Origin: Rhodococcus sp. PAMC28707
GTDB lineage: Bacteria; Actinomycetota; Actinomycetes; Mycobacteriales; Mycobacteriaceae
DNA length: 64,000 nucleotides
NCBI RefSeq assembly: GCF_004795915.1
Contig: NZ_CP039253.1
Location: 4,663,364-4,727,363, forward strand
Direction of reading: 5' to 3'
The position numbers were made by a program, and so were the translations under genes. The notes under the pieces are model-generated. The model saw only the letters and a list, made by a program, of their open reading frames with translations, was not told the origin of the DNA and made no database searches. Positions within the stretch are counted from its first letter, which is position 1, and every line of letters begins with the position of its first letter. Below are positions 8,794-17,320 of the stretch, in pieces.

Positions 8794-10265
8794 AGGCTCG
8801 CCAGCTTTCGCCGACGGACAAGCGCAATGAAGAATGGGGCCCCGAACAGTGCCAGGACGATGCCTACTTGTAGTTCACCGGGTCGCACGACGACGCGTCC
8901 GATGACATCGGCCATCAGCAGCATCACGCCGCCCATCAAACCTGCATAGGGGACGAGCCATCGATAGTCCGGTCCGGTGACGACGCGGGCGACGTGCGGA
9001 ACCACCAGTCCGATGAACGCGATCGGTCCACACGCTGCCGTCGCCGCACCCGTCAGCAGCGTAATGGCGATGATGCCGACAGTTCTGCTGAGTGCGACGT
9101 TGACACCCAACGAGCGTGCGACGTCCTCGCCGAGGCTCATGACGTTGAGACCCGGAGTACTGACGAGAGCGATGACCACGCCGAGCGCGAGGAACGGCAG
9201 AACCTGCCAGAAGACGTCGAGCCCTCGGCCGGCAACCGAGCCGACCGACCAGAACCGGTAACCGTCCAAGGTGGTTTGGTCTATCAGCACCACTGCATTG
9301 GTCATGGCGGCCAGGAAGAACGCGACAGCGGCACCTGCGAGCGCAAGGTTGAGCGGACTCGCCGTCCCGGTCCCGATCGAGGACAACCCGAACACCACGA
9401 TGCTTGCCAATGCCGAACCGGCGAAGGCGAACCAGAGGTACTGGCTGGGGGAGTTGAATCCGAACAGATATATAGCGAGCACGACGAAAAAGGCTGCGCC
9501 TGCATTCAGGCCCAGCAAACCGGCGTCGGCCAAGGGGTTTCTCGTATGGCCTTGAATCAAGGCTCCTGCGATCCCGAGTGCGATTCCGACGACAAGTGCA
9601 AGGAGGGTGCGCGGGACGCGCAGGGTCCGAACGATGATGTCGGTATCGGTGCCGGTCGAATGTACCAGTGCGTTGCCGATCTCCTCGAATGTCAGCGGCC
9701 TCGCTCCGATGGCGATGCTTGCGAGAATCGCGGCTGCAAGCGCGACGGTCAGAACGAGAAGTCCGAACAGTCGACGTCTACGGATGGCCTGCACCGAGGT
9801 GTCGCGGGGGACAGGTGCGAACTTTTCGGCGTATGCGGTCTTGTCGCGTACCACCTCGGTGCTCGAGCGGCCGAGAGCGAACTGCCTGCAGAGTCCCCGA
9901 CGGACACCGATCGGTCCTCCGGTCGCGGAGTCGCGGACTACGAGTCCGGTCCATCGCCTGCCAGTGCTTTGACCGTCGCGCCCAGTGCGGAAACCTTGAT
10001 TCCACAGCAACAGCCCGATTGCAACGATCACTGAGATGGCTCCGAAGACGAATCTGTCCGCCTCACCACCACCATTGTCGTCACGGAGAGAGTCGACGAT
10101 CGACCACCCGATCCCCAGAGGTAACAGCACGATCGCAAGGTCGACGAACGCTGCCACGACGCGGAGATACCACGGGGCAGGGCCGCGTGGTATCTGCTCT
10201 CTCGAAAAGTCCACGTCCGAAGGTGGACGGGGACTTTTCGATCCGAGTGATGGGGCCGTCGTCAC
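8790..10265 (-). CDS. RDD-domain/FecCD fusion permease of the iron-siderophore transporter
   Basis: 491 residues from a GTG at 10265 (GAGGAG upstream). Residues about 28-135 form an RDD-type domain (PAPWYLRVVAAFVDLAIVLLP, then DGQSTGRRWTGLVVRD and GGPIGVRRGLCRQFA), with two membrane helices. A linker leads to a complete FecCD permease from about residue 165 (RTLRVPRTLLALVVGIALG, RNPLADAGLLGLNAGA, GPIAFIGLVVPHVARVV). FecCD proteins are normally about 330 residues, so this is a true N-terminal addition in one open frame, not a read-through. RDD proteins are small membrane proteins, some linked to ion transport; what the domain adds here is unknown. First gene of the iron operon; the IdeR box lies about 140 nt upstream. 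Confidence 0.92.
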   Translation of the reverse strand: MTTAPSLGSKSPRPPSDVDFSREQIPRGPAPWYLRVVAAFVDLAIVLLPLGIGWSIVDSLRDDNGGGEADRFVFGAISVIVAIGLLLWNQGFRTGRDGQSTGRRWTGLVVRDSATGGPIGVRRGLCRQFALGRSSTEVVRDKTAYAEKFAPVPRDTSVQAIRRRRLFGLLVLTVALAAAILASIAIGARPLTFEEIGNALVHSTGTDTDIIVRTLRVPRTLLALVVGIALGIAGALIQGHTRNPLADAGLLGLNAGAAFFVVLAIYLFGFNSPSQYLWFAFAGSALASIVVFGLSSIGTGTASPLNLALAGAAVAFFLAAMTNAVVLIDQTTLDGYRFWSVGSVAGRGLDVFWQVLPFLALGVVIALVSTPGLNVMSLGEDVARSLGVNVALSRTVGIIAITLLTGAATAACGPIAFIGLVVPHVARVVTGPDYRWLVPYAGLMGGVMLLMADVIGRVVVRPGELQVGIVLALFGAPFFIALVRRRKLASL

Positions 10266-10401
10266 AGTTGTTGTGACTCCTCACTTTGTTCGAAGGTGCT
10301 GCTGCTTAGGTTACGGAACCCTTTGTCCGTCTCTGCGTCCGGGAAGGCTAGCCAATCCGTACCGGCACATGAAATCCAAAGCCGCGGTGTCGACTCGGCA
10401 T

Positions 10402-10420
10402 ATTGGTTAGGCTAACCTAT
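10402..10420. promoter_or_regulatory. IdeR/DtxR iron box between divergent iron genes
   Basis: The 19-mer centred on 10411 contains the perfect palindrome GGTTAG-G-CTAACC and matches the mycobacterial IdeR consensus at 16 of 19 positions. It lies between the RDD-FecCD transporter operon (reverse, start 10265) and the gene starting near 10469 (forward). IdeR with Fe2+ represses at such sites, so both units should be induced by iron starvation. The match is among the strongest motif hits in the window. Confidence 0.9.
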
Positions 10421-10468
10421 TGATTGTGGCCCTTCAGGGCTATGTCGTTCGAACAAGGGAGTGTTCTG

Positions 10469-11230
10469 GTGTCAGTTGCAACAACGACGTCCGATGCCTG
10501 GGCCGATGTGCATCGTTCGCTTACGTGCAGCGACGAGGGCGGTCCACTGGGCGAGGCGTGCGTCGGCCTTCGTGCGCTGAACTCGGACTACCCCCGCATG
10601 TATGCGGTTGCATCGATGGCGAACGAGGCCAAACGTCGCTGGTGGCAGTTGGCAGTAGGCCTCGAAAATGGTCGAGCGGAGCAGATGATCACTCGTTCCC
10701 TCGAGGACGTGAAGACTCCCGACGTGGCAGCGATTCAGGTGGCAACCGCGCTGATTCATGCAACCGTGGGCCGCGTCGTCGCCTTGTTGGTTCTCCAGGG
10801 GCGTGCGTGGGATCCGGGCATCGACAATCTGTGGATTCACATGGACAGCGACGGCGGTATCGACTGGGCGGGGCTCACTTCGCCCGTGCTGAGAGTCTTG
10901 CCCGGCGACAGCCTCGATGGGGCTTCGGGGACGGTCACTCTCCCATGTGAGGAAGCACTGCTGATCTGGTCGGCTCACCGATGCATCACTTCCCTCGATG
11001 TCGTTGCTCGGTCGATCGCTGATCGTGCGCCCCTCGACTTGCGGGTCTTCTGGTCGTTGGTAGGTGATGCAGTGCTCGGTGCATCTACGCACGTGCCCAT
11101 GTTGTCGAGATCGCTCGGAGTGTCGAGTGCGCGTCGAGGACAAGCGCTTCTCGACGCATTTGTTGCTGCCGGAGCTCCGGTCCGTTCGCGTCCCGCGTCG
11201 ATCGGACGACTTCGCTTGCGAGCGTCGTGA
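10469..11230 (+). CDS. IdeR-box protein, possibly FhuF-like siderophore-iron reductase without the cysteine cluster
   Basis: I choose the GTG at 10469 because AAGGGAG lies 7 nt upstream; an ATG at 10442 and a TTG at 10424 are in the same frame. The 253-residue product is soluble with no signal peptide. The layout (ARRAY of helices ending in LRVFWSLVGDAVLGASTHV ... GQALLDAFVAAG) resembles FhuF-type ferric-siderophore reductases, and its place opposite an iron transporter with a shared IdeR box fits that role. However, FhuF proteins end in a CCx(10)CxxC [2Fe-2S] motif, and this protein ends in SRPASIGRLRLRAS with no such cysteines. It is either a cluster-less relative or a different protein. 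Family call is tentative; iron regulation is well supported. Confidence 0.5.
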   Translation: MSVATTTSDAWADVHRSLTCSDEGGPLGEACVGLRALNSDYPRMYAVASMANEAKRRWWQLAVGLENGRAEQMITRSLEDVKTPDVAAIQVATALIHATVGRVVALLVLQGRAWDPGIDNLWIHMDSDGGIDWAGLTSPVLRVLPGDSLDGASGTVTLPCEEALLIWSAHRCITSLDVVARSIADRAPLDLRVFWSLVGDAVLGASTHVPMLSRSLGVSSARRGQALLDAFVAAGAPVRSRPASIGRLRLRAS

Positions 11231-11237
11231 ACACAGC

Positions 11238-11268
11238 TTGCAGATAAAGTAAGGGTAGCCTAGGCTGT
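11238..11268 (+). promoter_or_regulatory. Promoter with overlapping DtxR/IdeR-like box for the small RNA
   Basis: A -35-like TTGCAG (11238-11243) and a -10-like TAGGCT (11261-11266) are separated by exactly 17 nt. A DtxR/IdeR-type box (11250-11268, core AGCCTAGGCT) overlaps the -10 and matches the DtxR consensus at about 14 of 19 positions. Predicted transcription start is near 11273. Binding here would block RNA polymerase when iron is plentiful. Confidence 0.65.
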
Positions 11269-11272
11269 TGTG

Positions 11273-11375
11273 GAAACCAACGGATCGCGCCGGAGTCCTG
11301 AGGGCTGCAGTGACTCCCGGTCCTTGCCGCGGCGGGCTCTACATCCATTCGGATGTGGGGCCCGCCGATTTTTCT
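11273..11375 (+). ncRNA. Candidate iron-responsive small RNA, positional counterpart of mycobacterial MrsI
   Basis: A roughly 103-nt unit lies between the stop of the IdeR-box gene and the thioesterase gene. It has its own promoter with an iron box and a strong intrinsic terminator. It can fold into a first hairpin (CCGGAGTC at 11290-11297 with GACTCCCGG at 11312-11320, one bulge, loop rich in G and purines) and the terminator hairpin (11331-11366). No open frame with a ribosome site is visible. In M. tuberculosis the iron-sparing sRNA MrsI (ncRv11846) is about 100 nt, IdeR-controlled, and lies on the same strand just upstream of Rv1847, a PaaI-type thioesterase, the same context as here. Size, control, position and strand agree. 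Sequence homology to MrsI has not been tested. Confidence 0.7.
11331..11373 (+). terminator. Rho-independent terminator of the small RNA
   Basis: GGCGGGC pairs with GCCCGCC and, inside a 3x3 internal loop (TCT/GGG), ACATCC pairs with GGATGT around the tetraloop ATTC. The stem is followed by GA and five T residues (11369-11373). It stands before the thioesterase gene, so that gene needs its own promoter in 11376-11440 or read-through. Confidence 0.88.
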
Positions 11376-11451
11376 CGGCTGGGTCTCGTGTAGTCCTGGG
11401 GAGATCACACGCCGCACGCCACGCGCGGCCACCACACATTAGGAGGGCCCG

Positions 11452-11922
11452 ATGAGCCAGAACGAACCGAAGGCAACAACTCCCTCTGACACGAATGTCG
11501 ATCCAGCCGACATCACCGAGATGGTCGCACCGGGCTTCGACGGCACACTAGGACTCGAGTATCACGAGGTCTCGGGCGATCGAGTCCGTGCGTCCTGGGA
11601 TGTGACGCCCAAGCTCCACCAGCCAGCAGGAATCATGCATGGTGGGGTTCTCTGTGCCGTGGTCGAGTCGCTTGCGAGTATCGGTGGAAGCGTGTGGCTC
11701 GGCGACCGCGGACACGTCGTGGGCGTCAACAACAACACGGACTTCCTCCGCGCAACGCGTTCGGGACGACTCACCGGCGTCGCCACCCCGGTCCATCGGG
11801 GCCGCACTCAGCAGATCTGGCAGGTGGACATATCCGACGAAGCAGGAAAGTTGGTTGCGCAAGGCAAAGTTCGACTCGCCAATATCGTCGACACGGCAAT
11901 TCTGGGAAACGCCGCGACATGA
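11452..11922 (+). CDS. PaaI-family hotdog-fold thioesterase
   Basis: 156 residues; start ATG 11452 with AGGAGG five nt upstream. A 30-residue flexible N-terminus precedes a single hotdog domain: LGLEYHEVSGDRVRASWDV, the catalytic-site motif HQPAGIMHGGVLCAVVES, and GVNNNTDFLRATRSGRLTG. PaaI-type enzymes hydrolyse acyl- or aryl-CoA thioesters. It matches M. tuberculosis Rv1847 in family and in position between blaI and ndh. The sRNA terminator lies just upstream. Substrate cannot be read from sequence. Confidence 0.9.
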   Translation: MSQNEPKATTPSDTNVDPADITEMVAPGFDGTLGLEYHEVSGDRVRASWDVTPKLHQPAGIMHGGVLCAVVESLASIGGSVWLGDRGHVVGVNNNTDFLRATRSGRLTGVATPVHRGRTQQIWQVDISDEAGKLVAQGKVRLANIVDTAILGNAAT

Positions 11923-12021
11923 GACGACGAGGAGATTGTCGGCGCGGTGTGACCGCTGCTGTGTGCACCGCGTTGCCGCGTCGATGATTCTCCTCCGACT
12001 CGACGCACTACCTTTGCAGTC

Positions 12022-12405
12022 ATGAGTGAATCGGCCGGCAGCGGTATGTCGTCTCCGGGGGCCGGAGCGTTCGATCTCGAGCATGTCGCCCAGGCACGTG
12101 CGGCAATCGCCGCTGTCGAGGACATCGGGGTATGGGTCCAACGCTTCGACCTGTTGGGCGATCCGACTCGGCTGCGCATTCTGCTGTGTATGCACCGGGC
12201 GCCCGGCATTTGCGTCACCGATCTGGCGTCGGCGCTGGAGATGGCGCCGACCGCCGTCTCGCACGCTCTACGCCTTCTTCGCAACCAGGGATGGGTTGCC
12301 GTTCAGCGAGACGGCAAGAAGATGACCTACCGACTCGACGACGACGTCGTGCACGGCATGTTGCACGAACTCGGCGCCACCCATGCACGAAATATGCACG
12401 AATGA
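12022..12405 (+). CDS. ArsR/SmtB-family metal-responsive repressor
   Basis: 127 residues with the winged helix LLGDPTRLRILLCMHRAPGICVTDLASALEMAPTAVSHALRLLRNQGWV split across helices 2-4, and wing QRDGKKMTYRLDD. The helix motif TAVSHALRLLRNQG is characteristic. A histidine-rich C-terminus (HGMLHELGATHARNMHE) could provide alpha-5 metal ligands as in nickel/cobalt sensors such as NmtR and KmtR. No Shine-Dalgarno is visible; a TACCTT hexamer about 14 nt upstream suggests a leaderless or near-leaderless message. No metal-efflux gene lies beside it, so its target is unclear. It is convergent with ndh. Confidence 0.88.
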   Translation: MSESAGSGMSSPGAGAFDLEHVAQARAAIAAVEDIGVWVQRFDLLGDPTRLRILLCMHRAPGICVTDLASALEMAPTAVSHALRLLRNQGWVAVQRDGKKMTYRLDDDVVHGMLHELGATHARNMHE

Positions 12406-12433
12406 CGCCGAGTGATCACCATCGGTGAAGCGG

Positions 12434-13822
12434 TCAGCCTGCGGCTTTCTGCTCCTGCTTTTCCACCCTCTTCGACGAGCGTTTCGATTCCATCGAGTTC
12501 AACTGTTCGATGGCCAATCGTGCGAACACCTGCTGCTCGGTAGACGCCATCTGTGCACGTCCCTTGCCGAGGAAGGTGACGAACCAAGAAATGACCGTGG
12601 TGAGGCGGCTGCGGTAACCGACCAGGTAGTACAGGTGCAATGCGAGCCACATGACCCAAGCGATGAACCCGCCGAACTCGAACTTTCCGACCTTGGCCAC
12701 CGCATTGAAACGCGACACCGTGGCCATGGAGCCCTTGTCGAAGTACTTGAACGGCTTACGTTCTGCCGGATCAGCACCGGTCAGTGACGCCTTGATTTGC
12801 TTGGCGGCGTAGTTGGCCCCCTGGATTGCGCCCTGTGCCATACCGGGAACATCTTCGACGGACATCAGGTCGCCGACCACGAAGACATTGGGATGGCCTT
12901 TGACCGTCAGATCGGGTTCGACGATGACCCTCCCGGCGCGATCGGTCTCGGATCCGGACTGATCAGTGAGTTGCTTCCCGAGCGGGCTGCCCTGCACTCC
13001 GGCGGACCAGACCTTGCACTGTGCGTCGATGCGACGGGTCGTACCGTCCTTTTCCTTGACGGTCAGGCCATCGATGTCCACATCGGTGACCATGGCATTC
13101 AGCTGAATCTCGACGCCGAGCTTCTCGAGACGTGCTGCGGCTTTGTGGCCGAGCTTTTCGCCCATGGGTGGCAGCACGGCTGGGGCCGCGTCGAGCAGAA
13201 TGACACGCGCGTCACGAGGGTCGATGTTTCGGAATGCGCCGTCGAGGGTGCGATCTGCCAGTTCTGCTATCTGACCGGCGAGTTCGACGCCGGTGGGTCC
13301 TGCGCCGACAACCACGAAGGTCATCAGACGGTCCTTCTCTTCCTGATCGTCCGACAATTCGGCCTGCTCGAATGCGCCGAGAATACGACCACGAAGTTCG
13401 AGAGCGTCGTCGATCGTCTTCATGCCAGGTGCGAACTCGGCGAAGTGGTCGTTGCCGAAGTACGACTGCTGCGCTCCGGCCGCGACGATGAGACTGTCGA
13501 AGTGGGTGACGGTGACGCGTTCGAGCAGCTTGGAGGTGACCGTCTTGGCGGTCAGATCGATGGCTAGAACGTCACCGAGGAGTACCTCTGCATTCTTTTG
13601 CTTACGCAGGATGACCCTTGTCGTGGGAGCAATTTCGCCCACGGACAGGATGCCGGTGGCTACCTGGTAGAGAAGAGGCTGAAATAGGTGGTGGGTGGTC
13701 TTAGCGACCAGAGTGACGTCGACGTCGGCCTTCTTGAGTGCCTTGACGCCGAACAAGCCACCGAATCCGGAACCGATGACAACGACGTGATGACGCTTCG
13801 ATTCGACCGGTTGGATGCTCAT
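12434..13822 (-). CDS. ndh: Type II NADH:quinone oxidoreductase
   Basis: 462 residues. The N-terminal FAD-binding Rossmann motif is VVVIGSGFGGLFGVKAL, the NADH-binding motif is VVVGAGPTGVELAGQIAEL, and the quinone/FAD region VFVVGDLMSVEDVPGMAQGAIQGANYAAKQI follows (cited in parts). The C-terminus has an amphipathic membrane-binding stretch (FIAWVMWLALHLYYLVGY) and a lysine-rich tail. This non-proton-pumping enzyme passes electrons from NADH to menaquinone at the inner face of the membrane. It matches M. tuberculosis Ndh (Rv1854c) closely in length and motifs, and lies near the same blaI/thioesterase neighbours. Convergent with the ArsR gene (28-nt gap). Confidence 0.95.
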   Translation of the reverse strand: MSIQPVESKRHHVVVIGSGFGGLFGVKALKKADVDVTLVAKTTHHLFQPLLYQVATGILSVGEIAPTTRVILRKQKNAEVLLGDVLAIDLTAKTVTSKLLERVTVTHFDSLIVAAGAQQSYFGNDHFAEFAPGMKTIDDALELRGRILGAFEQAELSDDQEEKDRLMTFVVVGAGPTGVELAGQIAELADRTLDGAFRNIDPRDARVILLDAAPAVLPPMGEKLGHKAAARLEKLGVEIQLNAMVTDVDIDGLTVKEKDGTTRRIDAQCKVWSAGVQGSPLGKQLTDQSGSETDRAGRVIVEPDLTVKGHPNVFVVGDLMSVEDVPGMAQGAIQGANYAAKQIKASLTGADPAERKPFKYFDKGSMATVSRFNAVAKVGKFEFGGFIAWVMWLALHLYYLVGYRSRLTTVISWFVTFLGKGRAQMASTEQQVFARLAIEQLNSMESKRSSKRVEKQEQKAAG

Positions 13823-14020
13823 TAACCTGCTCCTAGAGATTTGAGATGTACCACAACGGTAACGGTCCGGGTTCGGGGTGTCTCGGCAAGGTTCCCATGT
13901 CGGAGGTCGAATCGGATGCTGACGTGACGATTAGTGCCACTGACCTGGGCGAGTGATCAGTGGTCGATTGCGAAAACCGACACGCTTACTTCTGTATCGC
14001 TTCAGAAGTGTCTCGTCGGA

Positions 14021-14818
14021 TCATCGGGCGCGAGCGCGCTGTGCCAACTCCACTGTCGCCGCGCGTAGGTCGGAGACGGCGGTAATAGGTTCGGCATATG
14101 CAACGCGCGTCGTTGCCTTCCCACGTGGAGTGAGCACGGCGAGGTCGAGTCCGTACCGGTCGGCCGACATGACCGTACATTCCGTCGCATCCGAGTAGCC
14201 ACCGATAGCGCGCGCCATTGCGAGTAACGACTCGCTGTGATCCTCGTTCAAGTGCGTGAGCGCACCGGCGGCCTGCATTGTGACGGGGTCTGCCGTCGCA
14301 GATGCGTAGTCCTCACCGATTGCAGAATCCATCCGGCCGTATCCGCCTACCCAGCGGACTCGATTCACACGCAGAATCCACACCGAGAAATCGCTGTAGT
14401 CGATGTAGTACTTGGCGGCGGGGACAGCCGATCGATGCGCTTGCCTCGCAGCGGCCATCTCGTCGCCGGATGGTCGTTCCACCACGCCGGCCAGAGTGAT
14501 TCTCGATGTCGCTAGTGGATCGGTCACCGATGCTGGGGAGACCACCGACAAACTCGCCCTAGGGTCGTGATCGAGGTTCCGTCCATGCTCGGCCATTTTC
14601 GAAACACACAGGACCGGTGAGCCGCCCAATAGGCCATAGGTGATGTAGGAAGCCCACGGGTCGCCCTCGACAGTCAAACTTGCGAGGGTGCCTATGTTGG
14701 TCGATGCTGCGACGGTTCGAGCCTCTTCGGCCGCCGACATCCGTCGGGCAGGCTCGAACTCGCCCAATGGGGGAGGAACGGAAGGAGCGTCGCCGGGATC
14801 GCCATGATCGAGTGCCAT
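14021..14818 (-). CDS. HugZ-like split-barrel FMN/haem-binding protein (PNPOx fold plus DUF2470)
   Basis: 265 residues. Residues about 28-160 form a pyridoxamine-5'-phosphate-oxidase-like split barrel (ARTVAASTNIGTLASLTVEG, PWASYITYGL, DPRASLSVVS, ITLAGVVERP, FSVWILRVNRVRWVGGYGRM). Residues about 175-260 are a DUF2470 domain (LTHLNEDHSESLLAMARAIGGYSDA, DRYGLDLAVLTPRGKATTRVAY). The combination is that of HugZ-type haem-degrading proteins and of chloroplast relatives that only bind haem or flavin. With iron genes nearby a role in haem iron use is possible, but no iron box is visible upstream and activity is unproven. A short hairpin (13988-14009) follows the stop. Confidence 0.8.
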   Translation of the reverse strand: MALDHGDPGDAPSVPPPLGEFEPARRMSAAEEARTVAASTNIGTLASLTVEGDPWASYITYGLLGGSPVLCVSKMAEHGRNLDHDPRASLSVVSPASVTDPLATSRITLAGVVERPSGDEMAAARQAHRSAVPAAKYYIDYSDFSVWILRVNRVRWVGGYGRMDSAIGEDYASATADPVTMQAAGALTHLNEDHSESLLAMARAIGGYSDATECTVMSADRYGLDLAVLTPRGKATTRVAYAEPITAVSDLRAATVELAQRARAR

Positions 14819-14920
14819 GGTCGCAGTCTACGTAGCGTGCTCGGCCGTCGTGAACGTTCGTGTGGCCCAGGCGACTCGGAGAATCCGTTTCGTCGCGCGA
14901 ATCGGGGGCATACTCTCCCG

Positions 14921-15166
14921 GTGATCAAGGTAATGCGCACGAACCGAACGGTCCGGGCTGTGGTGGCTGCGATGGGGTTGTTTGTTGTGGTGGCTGCGAT
15001 ATGGGCAGGTGTCGGATACGTATATGCCGACGACCACAAGACTATGTCGGCAACCACGGTGGGGCTATGTGTCCTGGCTGCCGGGTGGTTGGTGATTCTG
15101 GGGGCCTTCGCCATCAAGTTCGGTCGCTTGCGCGCTCGACGACGTAAGAGCGAACACGACGGCTGA
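14921..15166 (+). CDS. Small two-helix membrane protein of unknown function
   Basis: 81 residues from a GTG at 14921 (or 77 from the ATG at 14933). Two transmembrane segments, VVAAMGLFVVVAAIWAGVGY and TTVGLCVLAAGWLVILGAFA, are followed by a basic tail (KFGRLRARRRKSEHDG). A TACTCT hexamer ends 4 nt before the GTG and no Shine-Dalgarno is visible, so the message may be leaderless. Divergent from the HugZ-like gene. No family recognised. Confidence 0.6.
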   Translation: MIKVMRTNRTVRAVVAAMGLFVVVAAIWAGVGYVYADDHKTMSATTVGLCVLAAGWLVILGAFAIKFGRLRARRRKSEHDG

Positions 15167-15190
15167 GGCATGGGTGGTCCTTTCGGGTTC

Positions 15191-17212
15191 CTATCGAGAA
15201 GTCTTGAGTACGAACAACTTTTGCGTCGCATGCGTCGTCGCGACATAGCGGTCGACCGCTCCCTCGGTGTCTGTACCGAATGCGTCGGGGTGGATCAGAA
15301 TTACGAGATCGAACTCGAGGTCCTTGGACATTTGTGGAGTCAGCACGCGAACGCGCGAATTCGCTCGGAGTTCGATACTTCCGGTGGCATCGGCGCTGGT
15401 GATGCAGACGATCCCTTCGGTGTGCTGGGCCAGCCATGACTCGATAATCGAAGTCAACTCCGACGTGCATCCGTGGACGACGGGGATGCCGCTCCGACGA
15501 ATGGAGGTCGGCACGTTGGCGTCCGGCAGAACGTTTCGAATGATCGGTTCGGCTTCCGTCATGATTTCTTCGGGTGTTCGGTAGTTGATGGTCAGCAACG
15601 CCACCTCGACGTGTTCGAACCCGACTCGTCGCAGCCGCTCCTGCCACGACTCCGTGAACCCTCGGCGAGCTTGGGCGCGATCTCCGACGATGGTGAAGCT
15701 CCGGGATGGGCAGCGTGACAACAACATCTGTCACTCCGCATCGGTCAGTTCTCGAGCTTCGTCGACCACTATGTGCGCGAACGGACCTGCTAGTGCGGCG
15801 TGACCGTTGTCGAGGGATTCGTCATCTATCAGAACCATGTCGTCGGCGAGGGCATGTCGAATGCCCTCTTGGCGAAGTTGGCCGATCATTCCTTCGTCGT
15901 CGTCCAATTGAAGTAGCTCGTCGACAACCCTGTCCATCTGCTTACATTCGGCCGCTGCGGCCGCAGTTCGGCGGCGGCGCCGGAGAGACAGGTTCGGGTC
16001 GCCGAGGCGCCTACGCGCGGCATCGAGGAGAGGGAGGTCGGAGACTGTCCAACCCTTGGGGTTCGGACGCTGCAGCGTGGTGATGTAGTCCTCGCTGAGC
16101 GAGGGCGCACATGTCCGAAGGTAAGCGGGTACCGACCACAGATCTGCGACGAGGTCGGCGGCTTCGACCAAGATCCATGCCTTCTCCAGAGCAGCGCGCA
16201 ACTCCTCGTTCTCGTGCAACGACGTTCGGATAGTCGTGGCCGAAACGTCACCTTCGTATTTGTCGGTCATGATCGTCAGAAGCAACTCCCACACTTGTTC
16301 TGGGGCGTCGTTGTGCGGGATGCCAGGTTCGGGTGCACCGAACGCTTCGACCCAGTCCCGTGGACCGATCCAAAGGCCGGCCCAGTCGGTCTCGACGGTC
16401 ATTCCCGTGGTCGGTGGCTGCTCGGAGAAACTGACGGCCGACTCGATGGCCGTCACGAGATGTCGCGACGCTTTGAGTCATGCGATCGAAGCGTCATCCT
16501 CGAGTGCGGCGGACCCACCTTCCGGCACGAGGTCCCGCAAGGTGCAGATGTGGACGCCCTCCTCACCGAGGCGCGGTAAGACGTCGGCGACGTAGGCCAG
16601 GTAGGGCTCGTGCGGCCCGACGAACAGCACACCACCTCGATGACTACCGACCAGGGCATCGGCGTACAAAAGGTACGCAGCACGGTGTAGAGCGACGACC
16701 GTCTTACCCGTGCCGGGACCCCCGTCGACGACGAGCGCACCGCGCGATCCTGCCCGAATAATCGCATCCTGATCGGCTTGGATCGTTCCCAGCACATCGC
16801 GCATCCGGTGCGACCTGTCACTGCCGAGACTCGCCATGAATGCCGAGTGATCGTCGAGGGCAGCGAGTCGGTGCTCCCCATTCTCGCCTTCGAGTTCCTC
16901 AGCAGTGAAAACCTCGTCCCAGTAGTCGCTCACGCGGCCGCGAGTCCAGCGATACCGACGCCGGCGCGCCAGCCCCATCGGGTTGGCCTGTGTCGCGACG
17001 AAGTACGGCTCGGCTGAAGGGGAGCGCCAGTCGACGAGGAGTTGATTTCCCTCCGTGTCCAGGAGTCCTAGCCTGCCGATGTACGACGATTCGTGTGTTT
17101 CGGCATCGACGACGTGGCCGCGACACAGGTCCAGGCCGAATCGGCGTAGAGACCGAAGGCGAGCAGTGAGTCGGTGGATTTCGCGATGCAATCACGCCAC
17201 CGCCTCCCACGA
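15191..17212 (-). pseudogene. helR: Decayed helR (HelD-like RNA-polymerase-recycling ATPase, rifamycin resistance)
   Basis: One continuous reading frame on the reverse strand reads as HelR/HelD but carries stops. The segment from 17191 has EIHRLTARLRSLRRFGLDLC, SYIGRLGLLDTEGN, VDWRSPSAEPYF and Walker A GGPGTGKT. A TGA at 16478-16480 replaces an expected CGA (Arg) in ...DDASIA*LKASRHL. The next part runs to VVDEARELTDAE and a TGA (15731-15733) where relatives have Trp, then QMLLSRCPSRSFTIVGD to the true end. A third TGA precedes LHREIHRL, and the first ~50 codons of the family are missing. HelR proteins displace rifamycins from RNA polymerase; this copy cannot make a full protein. All stops are single transitions, so decay is recent. 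A palindrome like the rifamycin-associated element lies upstream at 17321. Confidence 0.88.
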
Positions 17213-17320
17213 CTCGATTCGCGATGGGATCGAAGAAGGTTGATCCGGCACAGGTAGATACATGAGTTTCCCTCCCTTTCCGCAGCTTTCGGCTTCAGCC
17301 GGTAATTCTGCGCCGCACCC

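Noticed and set aside
13988..14009. ACTTCTG/CAGAAGT hairpin as a terminator of the HugZ-like gene
   Set aside because: The stem is only 7 bp with an 8-nt loop and no T-tract on the reverse strand.
15728..16480. TGA codons in helR as selenocysteine or programmed read-through
   Set aside because: No SECIS-like hairpin is evident, the positions are Arg and Trp in relatives, and the gene has also lost its 5' end.
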